The position numbers were made by a program, and so were the translations under genes. The notes beneath the pieces are model-generated. The model was not told the DNA's origin. It worked only from the letters and a program-made list of their open reading frames with translations, and searched no databases. A stretch of 64,000 nt of DNA from Pisaster brevispinus (taxonomy: Eukaryota; Echinodermata; Asteroidea; Forcipulatida; Asteriidae): positions 4,518,541 through 4,582,540 of the forward strand of contig JAMKCF010000022.1 of NCBI GenBank assembly GCA_023634235.1, given 5' to 3'. The first letter of the stretch is position 1; every line of letters begins with the position of its first letter. Positions 56,050 through 64,000 of the stretch are shown one piece after another.

Positions 56050-58479
56050 AAAATATATTGTTTGAGGTCTACAGCCACTATGGTTTGAAAATTTTGATAT
56101 GGTTTCCGTGTATGATATCACAAGTGCGGTGTACTCCTTCAGTATGTAGGTTTGATGATAGTCATCATGATTGCGATCGCCCTCTAGCGACAGTGTTTTA
56201 AAAGGCTTATTTTATAAGTTTTTATTTTGTACATTGTTTATCACAAAGTGGAATAAATTACACATATTGTAGCTGATATCTAAACTCGAAGAGTAAAGTC
56301 ATCATGATGTTATTAGAACAACCAGATACATAAGGATAATGTGACACATCTACCCTCGGGAGGACGAATGCGTGGACAGCCTAATCTTGCAAAAGTCCCT
56401 GAGCAGCTAGAGACCGATTCGTTGGGATGGAAATTTACCTCTAGCACCTCACAACAGAGGAGCCATCCTAATCACAACTCTACCCAGATACTCTTCAATG
56501 CGAGGCAACAAGCCAAGTAATACTCTGCTACATTTATGGGCAGTCCTTCTTGCCCAATTTTTCAAAATTAAGGGTCACTAATAAACTGCAGGTCCGCTCA
56601 CAATGGTTGAGGGGCCACGCTACAGCAGTTCACAACTCTAAATACTATTCTGCCAAGATATATTCTATGAATCACTTCGAAATTGTGCTCAAATATATTG
56701 TAACACGCTCGTGGTCAAGGACTTGCTGTTGGTCTAATGATTTGGACATGAATGAAATGTGATGGACATGAACAGCAATGGCAATGGAACAAGAGACAGA
56801 CAAAATAATAAATAATTGTGACTCGGAAACAGTTCTTTAGTCTGATTCTTCTCTGATTCTCTGATTCTTTTCTAGTATAATCACAAATTACATGTACATT
56901 TGTACTTACATTGTCTGTATATAAATCTGTTGTGAATTTTCACACAAACGGGGGAGTCCGAGCTTTCTCTTCAGGACCCAGAACAGCACTGACTGTCTAC
57001 TCCAGATCACGTGGGATCCCAAGCCCGCCATCCAAAGATTTGGCGCACAATGGTGCCTGGATTCCCAGGTGATCCAGATGTCTGCGGTCAGCATGGGCTG
57101 CAAGTCCTCATGTGAACTCGGTGACCTTGTCACCCCTGCTCGCTACAATATTTTTATAATGTCGATGACTCACCATTTCGCAAACATTGTGTCTTTGCAC
57201 CTTCTTTTAGCTTTGCAACCTTGAAACTATCTAGTGATTAATTGTTATTAAACTTTGTAAATGCACAGCTCTCACTCCTCGTAAAACAAAAAAAGGGGGC
57301 ACTCCTAGGGGAGACTCGTCGCTCACCAATGTATGCTAAGCAGTTATTTAGCTGGCACCAACTTGTTGCTTGCTGGGGTACCATTACAAAATGGGCTAAG
57401 GACTGGCGGGAAAGTTTTGACCGATCCACCTAAAAACAAATTGGGAAATTCATGTTGTTGCGTCACAATAGTTTACTTCATCAGTGAATTCAATTAATGA
57501 AAGTCATATGGTCTGCTTCCAACATTATTCAACCCTCTCTTTTGATTTAAAAATGTTTTCCAAGTCTAGCGTTAAAACAGCAAACCACTACACTTCCCGG
57601 GGCAACCCATTGGAATAATGGCTGGTTTTTTCGCACTACCCCGATCTGCCTCGGCAAATGGGCATACACCGGGGAATAGCCACCCCTGCTCCGGAGTAGG
57701 GGTAAGCGGTAAAACTATGGGGTATTCTTAATCCCCCGGGGAATTACTGCTAGTGGGAAACGAAAGCGGGTTTTGCTTATCCCTGTTTATGTGGTGAACA
57801 ATGAAAGGTCAGATGGCAAAAGATAAACAGCTGAGGTCACAAAATGCGCGCAAAATAAATGTTGTCTGCGTTAAACAACAGTTCTTTGAGGTTTCTATTG
57901 AAGTATTTAAAAAATGTTGATGTACTTTAGAAAAATAATAAAAATCAAACAAAATACATCTCATTCTATATGTTCAAAGAATTTGCAGTTTGATCAAAGT
58001 GTGAACGTGCAACTGGGACCCTGTGGAATAAAGGACCCAGGGTATACGTGTGCGGGGATAGTGTGAAACTGCGCTGGGGTAACCGTGGGGTAAAAAAAAC
58101 AGGGCCTCCCCTGAGCTGTATTCCACGAGGATAAGAGATGCAGTGTGAAAAGGGCTTAAAGGACTTATAACTTTTCTGTTACGACTTTTCTGATGGGGGA
58201 CTATTATCATATAGGCCTAATTTGCTAATTTTACAATAACGTTGAAATTGGCCTCAACTTAAAAAATGCAAGTGCTTTGAATTAAAAAGATGAGTTTTTA
58301 AGCTCTTCATAAATTGGATAAACAAAACCGATGATTTTACATATGATGGCAATTTATTCTATAGTTAGAAGCGGTGCACCACGAGAAGAAGACCAATCAT
58401 CGCATGGACTATTAGATTTGGGCTCAATGTGCATTTTGTTACTAACATCTAATGTTTCAATGTACTTTTGTACCAACAG
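56050..58479. other. Upstream region and intron of LAMTOR2, no exon found
   Basis: I searched for the LAMTOR2 start exon by its expected N-terminal residues and found no match. 57570-58160 contains G/C-rich CCCCGG words and ends with GTGTGAAAAGGGCTTAAAGG, a MITE-like look, but inverted ends cannot be paired. No other gene. Confidence 0.4.
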
Positions 58480-58642
58480 TTTATTGAATAGAGAAGGGTC
58501 TCTTCTAGCCTACTCTGGTTATGGTGATAAGGATGCAAGAGTAACGGCTGCCATAGCTAGTAACATTTGGGCTGCATATGAGAAGAATGGTAGGATTGCT
58601 TTCCATGAAGACGACCTGGATCTTGTGCTTATGGATTGTGTA
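58480..58642 (+). CDS. LAMTOR2: LAMTOR2 internal exon (Ragulator subunit p14)
   Basis: 163-bp exon: acceptor CCAACAG before 58480, donor GTAAGT at 58643. After one base finishing a split codon it has 54 codons, including [34 protein letters not shown] and LVLMDC. These are near-identical to human LAMTOR2, a roadblock/LC7 protein of about 125 aa that with LAMTOR1, 3, 4 and 5 anchors Rag GTPases and MAPK scaffolding on late endosomes and lysosomes. Exon phase (1 base in, 0 out) suits the human gene structure as far as I recall. The flanking exons are not found: the start exon may be far upstream, the last one beyond base 64000 or past the Harbinger remnant. A single exon of a processed copy is unlikely because both splice sites are intact. 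Confidence 0.9.
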
Positions 58643-59083
58643 GTAAGTCACTTTTGTTACAGTTTGTGCCATGTTATGCTTTTTTTTGTTTTTCTTTCTT
58701 TTTAAAACAAGTTCCTCCTGATTAACTGCTGGTTGCTATTGATATAAGTTGCTGAACTTATCTTACTCTAGGCCCTAAAATTTCAAATCAGACTTTCTGT
58801 CTTGAATTCTGTTTTGTTTACAGAAATCTGACTTTCCATGTTACTTCAACTCAGTTACTTGGGTAATTTTCCAGTAGCTTGGGCAGTTTTGTTGTTGTTT
58901 TTTTTTTTGGGGGGGTTTTTTTTGGGGGGGAGTTCATGTAAAACCTGAACTGAGGGATTTCCTTGGAAACAGTTCTGATCATGAAAGACAGACCTGTTGA
59001 AAAAGCAAGTCAAACAAAGTTGGCATTCACTTTGGAATGGAGTAAAGATGCTGATTAAGTATTACAGTTCTTTTTAAATCCCT
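58643..59083 (+). other. LAMTOR2 intron, nothing recognised
   Basis: T-rich and G-run stretches (58885-58930); no feature. Confidence 0.4.
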
Positions 59084-61634
59084 GGGCTGATGTCACAAAG
59101 AGTTAGGACTCGTCTTACCTTGAGTTAGGACGAGTAACTCGTCCTAACTTGAGACGCGTCCTTGGAACTATTTCACAAAAGATAAGAAGGGTTTAACATG
59201 TCCTAATTACCTTGAAAACGGCCCGAGGATTGTCTTGGTGGATGATTTTGTGTTATATTTGTACGTTAGTGTATTTTGCTTGATACAATAATGGAGCTGC
59301 GACTGTTGGCTGACCGTGAAGAGAGGCGGGCGTACGAAGGGAATGCCTTTTCCATGACAGACAAAATCCGTTTGATAGTCTGAATGACAAGGAAATTGTC
59401 TGTAGATATAGATTTATGAGGCAGGGAATACTAGAACTGCTAGACAGTGTTGGTGAACAAATACATATGAAACATGGGTAATTAGAATACAGTAAACGGA
59501 CGTAAACAGTTATTATACTTCAAAATTAAAAAGTTTTAAATTGCAACAACTGTAATCAATAACTAGCAAGTGCATGCATACCGCCCGCAAGAGTTTGTTT
59601 CAGTTTTGTTTAGCGCCACCATTAGTCAGGGTGTAAATATTGCGTAACCTTAGCCTACACAGATGTAAATAAACTAAACTTACATCCGTCAGACTCTTAT
59701 ATGCGCCAGTTGTGGTTAATTGATTTACAAAGAATTACGGGCGGATAAAATAGGGCTAGGACCTTATTTTTACATAAAATAGCTTTGCAAAGCACATTCA
59801 TCATTAAAATTCAGACGATTTATATCATCGGAAGTACTTGCTTATAAACCTAACAATTGTGCATTGTTTTACAAAAAGCTAAATTTAACATAACTTGATG
59901 ATCTTATTATTAATTTTAACAAGGATTCATTTGCAATTAATTACACAGGGACACACCATGAGTACCATGCAAAACATAATGTGGATGTCATGTTGTTTTA
60001 TTTATTAATTTCAGATTGATTACAAATATTTCACAAAACATGTATTATCATAAAACAATATATGTAGGCCTTGTTGTAGTAGTAGTAGTAGTACTGTTCA
60101 AAAACAAATGTAGGCCTATATACACACATGTATCATAATTGTATTCCATTTATAATTGTATTTTTTCATACCCAACTCAGATTAATAAAGATGGTAACAT
60201 GACAGTGAAAAGGAGTATAACAATTATTCATGTAGGTCACCTAGCTAAAATTCTAACTAGATATAGTGACATTATGTTAAGTAAAAACAAGGAGGGGAAA
60301 AATTATAAAAACTTTCCATATGAACTTATTCCCCCCACAATCTTAACACAGATTTTTACTTTATCAACTTTAAATGTGTGGGGGTTGAGCAAAGAAAAAT
60401 TAGGGAGAGCTCTAGTAAATTGTCTTTGTTTGACCCCCATCTATTGAAAATTTACCCAGTCAGTCTCCCTTGTGGTTTATAACATGAACCTGTGAACAGC
60501 AAAATGAATAACTTAGTAAAGACCTTATCATTTCATCAAGATCAAGTAGTAAATTACCTTTTACCTCATTTGATTTGCATCCAGCAGTGTACGGGGAAAA
60601 AAAACCCAAACCAACTTAAATCTGTTCAGTGCAACAATGCCAATTCACCTCTTCTTACCCAAGATTAGATGCTTCTCAGTTTTAAAAATTTATGTCAATA
60701 TTTACAATTACGCTTCAACACTCTTCTTAGATTTGGGACAAAACTTCAATAACCACCCCTTTTCACTTTCTTGATATTATACTGTTATAAGTAGTATTAA
60801 CAGATACAATTAAATTAATGGCATGGTCACAATGCTTAGACCCATAAAAAAACCCTGATTAGTTGTTGTATCTCTACTTCGTGTTTGTACTTGTCTTCAC
60901 GGTGGTCTACGTAAAAGCATAATATTAACCAAGCCGATCTTTATACTGTTTTCATAAAAGAGTACGATTATCTTGGAACGACCAATTACGTGATTGTCCA
61001 GCCTTATTTATTGTGTCTTCACACTAAATGATTCTTGATGGTATGTTGTACAACGAATTAGGCCATTTTTAACAAATTTACCCCCAAAAATGCATTTTAC
61101 ATCAATACAATTAAAAAAAAGTCTACAAGGAAAAAAGATAAGAAACACTATCGAGTATCACTATCACATCCACTGACTGACTGAGTCTGTCGCAAAAGTT
61201 CAGCCAGCAATCCATACACATTGACATGAAAGAAAACATTCACTTCGTAAATTTCCCTAGATATGTATTATACTTTACAGATAATTAAGCTTGCAGACGA
61301 CATTTCCCCAAAAGTTTGTAGCCAAAAAAGTTGCACGGCGTCGATTTGCCAATCAGCCATCTTGAATTATGTGCTGCAGAAGGTTCAGACGGCCGTTTCA
61401 TTAACAAAGCCATAGAGGCATCAAACAGTCATTGCATTTGTATTTTCAGCCTCGTCAGAGAATTATTTTGTGATTTAATACTACATGTATTTATGACTCC
61501 TCCTGCTTAAAACAGGTTTTGTGAACCTGATCAATCCTGTGATCGATCTAAAGTAAGATCAGTCTTACGGCTAGGACTCATCCTAAATCCTAGGATGGAT
61601 CAAAAGTTAGGAAAGAACTTTGTGAAAATGACCC
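59084..61634. mobile_element. Harbinger-like transposon remnant
   Basis: Imperfect ends GGGCTGATGTCACAAAG and the complement of GGGTCATTTTCACAAAG, a form common in PIF/Harbinger elements. A subterminal hairpin AGTTAGGACGAGT/ACTCGTCCTAACT lies at about 59118-59145, with AGGATGAGTCCTAG-like words at the far end. Encodes a HARBI1-type transposase fragment at 59291-59481. The rest shows no DDE domain. Clear 3-bp duplication not found. Confidence 0.6.
59291..59481 (+). pseudogene. HARBI1-like transposase N-terminal fragment, frameshifted
   Basis: MELRLLADREERRAYEGNAF, then after a shift near 59352 HDRQNPFDSLNDKEIVCRYR and RQGILELLDSVG. The D/NP-FD--ND-E---RYR motif followed by an LL helix is the usual start of Harbinger nuclease proteins. 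Ends at HG followed by GTAATT, a plausible donor, but no downstream DDE exon is seen. Confidence 0.75.
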
Positions 61635-61639
61635 CTGGT

Positions 61640-63220
61640 GTGACAGTAGGCAGACAAATCCTTCTACATGTAGACAAGTGAACAATGTAAGCCAAAACTG
61701 GGTCCAGGGTCCCTGAAGTTTATATATGTCAATTGTACATATTTTTGATTCGGGATTTTGCCTTGGCAAGTTTTTACAGGGTTGTAGTTAGGCCACTTTT
61801 AGTGGTGGGCTCTAAATCCAAGTTTTGTTGAAGTCCACTTTGAAAGAAGTCTGGCAGTTCACAGCCTGGGTCTAAGGGGGACCCATAAGGGCCTCTGGTA
61901 GACTCTGGTAGACTTAGTTTGTGATCTTTGTTTTTCTTCTACTTGATAGCCAATACAGTAAGAGTAGTGCCTGAAATAGAGTCCTCTTGTGGATTAACCC
62001 CCGACATTAACCTTCGATCACAGACTTACTTGGGAATCTTGTTTGTACACACCCCATGGTGAATTAGTCCAAAAGTGGACATTTATACTCGGGGAATAGT
62101 ACAGAAATACAACATTGGTACACATGTAAATTAATCTGCCTCTGCTCAGTAATTCAACCTGCAGTTTTAGAGTAAAAAAACGATTCTAGTTTTTAAATTT
62201 AAAAGAAATGAAAACGTTTGCGGGAAAAGCACTCGACGATTCCATTCAAATCATAGGTAATACAGTTTTTTGTCTAGTAAGAATCGGGTATTTTATTGTG
62301 GATCATTTGAACTTGTATTATTTTAGCTACATGTAGATCCATTATAAATACCATACATACCAAGCACTATTAAAGTTAAGACCAATGAGATTTTACAGAA
62401 AATGCTTTAGTCATTGTAGCCTACTGGTAATAGACGTGGCCAAAGGGTTGTGTGACCTGGTTGGCCATCTCTCTAGCATCAGCATTGTTATGTAAATTTC
62501 AGTTGTAAATAAATGAATATCCCGTAAACACAAGAGGGTCAAGTCTGAGATCACATGTGATAGCCAATCTGCGGGGGGGGGGGGGGGGGATGTTTTGCAT
62601 GGCTAATGCAGAGAAATAACCCCGATCTCAGACTTGAAATCAAGTAGAGGCCTCTGGTGGCCCAGGTGAAACAAAATTTTTTGGGATTCAGGGGGAAATG
62701 TGCCCTGAAGCTCCTAGATTTTAAGGTTTTTGTTGAGTAAAAATTGGTATTCTGAGGCACTCATTGGGGTTGAGAAATGATAGAGAAAACATTCTGTATA
62801 AATACAATATAATTGCAATATTTATATAATAATCATTTGATAAGTGGCAATTTGTGACCCTTCAGCCCCATACATGCCATAGGTTGAAGGGGATTGTCAT
62901 TGCCTACGGCATCTGCTGCCAGCCAGGCACTTTTGTTTCCAGTCCTTAACTCCAGTTACAAGTGATATTTGGAAAGTTGGGATTGTTTGGGGCTGAAAGG
63001 GTTATAAGTCAAGGTCACAGCTTGGTGAGTTATGGTTTTTAGACTGTAAGTCCAATTTGGATGGGGTTTGCCCTTGGGGTAAAAGAGTGAGATTACATTT
63101 TCTTTTTTGGGGGGATGAAAAGTTCAAGGTCACATTGGTCAGTTGAATAGTTTTCTGACTGTAACTCCAGTGACATTTGGATTTGTAACTCGGGTAGATG
63201 GAGGGGAGTCTCCCTTAAGC
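61640..63220. other. No gene recognised
   Basis: One possible short start exon at 62209-62257 (MKTFAGKALDDSIQII followed by GGTAATA) is too short to support. A G17 run at 62571-62589. Nothing else. Confidence 0.4.
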
Positions 63221-63225
63221 CTGTA

Positions 63226-63745
63226 AGGTCAAATTACATAATAATTACAACATTTACACAGCGATTATCACGTTCTAAGTGCTAAACCAGACTATTCAGA
63301 CTGACAAAACAGATGGGTTTTAAGTAATGATTTAAAAGTGTCCAATGAAGGTGCCGCTTGAATGTGGGTGGGTAGCTTGTTCTAAAGTGTTGGAGCTGTG
63401 ACCGAAAAAGCACAATCATCTTACCGTGTCATGGTGCAGAAGAGCAACTTAGGCTGTCGGGTAGCTGATGATAGGGAAGGTGATCGAAGGGCTAAAAGAT
63501 CTTGGAGATATACTGGGGCCAAATTATAAAGGGCTTTATACACAAGAAGAGTAATGTTAAAACAGATCTTTTGGTGAATTGGAAGCCAATGAAGAGAGCG
63601 AATAGTGGGTACATAATGTGCTCTGATTTGTTGGTACAGATAACCGCTCTGGCTGCAGAATTTTGTTATTCTTTGCAGAGGAGCGATGTGAGAGTTTGGG
63701 AGACCTGCCAGTGGTTTAATTGTCATACTACAACACTTCAATCAA
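63226..63745 (-). mobile_element. CR1/L2-like LINE 3' fragment, minus strand
   Basis: The minus strand encodes the C-terminal block: SHIAPLQRITKF, SLHWLPIHQKICFNITLLVY, APVYLQDLL, then in another frame CAFSVTAPTL and NKLPTHIQAAPSLDTFKSLL ending at a stop near 63299. The 3' UTR ends GCTGTGTAAATG and TAATTATTATG, similar to the 3' end of the LINE at 25.6 kb. 5'-truncated, with two or more frameshifts. Confidence 0.82.
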
Positions 63746-64000
63746 TAGAGACAATGTATTATGTATGATGTGTATGCATCCTATAAATGCATTGCTGTGG
63801 CAAAATACCCCAATTTCAAAATATTGCCTAACCATGAAGTAGGTGAATCTCCGAAATGAATTTCGGTCCAGATATAGATTGGACTTGTATTTACAAATGG
63901 TGTCAGTTTAATGTTGCCAAGGTCAAAGGTCACCAAGCATGTCAGTGTTTTTTCAATATTTTCTGTCTACGGTCTAGAACCAGCTTTGGAGCCTTACCAA

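Noticed and set aside
60139..60447. 102-codon plus frame
   Set aside because: AT-rich, no recognisable motif; does not match the missing LAMTOR2 exon or a Harbinger DDE domain.
62209..62257. Possible start exon (16 codons before a GT)
   Set aside because: Too short, no homology and no linked exon; could easily be chance.

Overview
This is animal (metazoan) genomic DNA: protein-coding exons carry GT/AG borders, introns are 3 to 13 kb long, and most of the rest is transposable elements (TEs). The TE mix (YqaJ-carrying ISL2EU, CR1/L2-like LINEs, Harbinger, tRNA-headed SINEs, many foldback elements) and the abundance of the palindromes TACATGTA and TAGGCCTA suggest a marine invertebrate deuterostome, possibly an echinoderm. 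That placement is inference.

Two conserved host genes are visible. ALG1 (cytosolic-face ER beta-1,4-mannosyltransferase of the lipid-linked oligosaccharide pathway) runs on the minus strand. Its first five coding exons lie at 31260-31050, 17677-17597, 13371-13265, 4333-4185 and 1034-875. All splice phases agree and give 236 continuous codons; the remaining exons lie left of base 1. LAMTOR2 (Ragulator subunit, roadblock fold) is represented on the plus strand by one internal exon at 58480-58642. I found neither its first exon nor its later exons.

Layout. 0.9-31.3 kb is ALG1 with TE-filled introns: a CR1/L2-like LINE relic (2.2-3.3 kb), a SINE (4.5 kb), a complete-ended ISL2EU transposon (7260-11741) with decayed THAP/DDE transposase and SWIM-YqaJ-PHD genes, a MITE touching its right end, an almost full CR1/L2-like LINE (23.2-25.7 kb), a TRIM/NHL-like gene relic (26 kb), a 23-bp minisatellite (28.0-28.7 kb) and a foldback element with a mariner-type insertion (28.7-30.9 kb) ending about 160 bp from exon 1. 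31.5-35.0 kb, directly upstream of ALG1, holds a MITE broken by two other inverted-repeat elements and a hAT-like element with an 8-bp target duplication. 35.6-58.4 kb is TE mosaic: satellite-like arrays, LINE fragments, poly-T/GGCGGC foldbacks (41.9-44.4 kb), two abutting giant palindromes (48.2-50.3 kb) and a second foldback copy (51.2-52.3 kb) that preserves the empty site of the mariner-type insertion. 58.5-64 kb has the LAMTOR2 exon, a Harbinger remnant and another LINE tail.

The most interesting single locus is the ISL2EU element. It pairs a THAP/DDE transposase with a convergent SWIM-YqaJ nuclease-PHD gene, is dated by a few clean lesions, and sits among SINE sequence. The dispersed hairpin plus 110-150-bp monomer repeat family is the best candidate for something undescribed. 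I see no operon, CRISPR array or genuine tRNA/rRNA gene.
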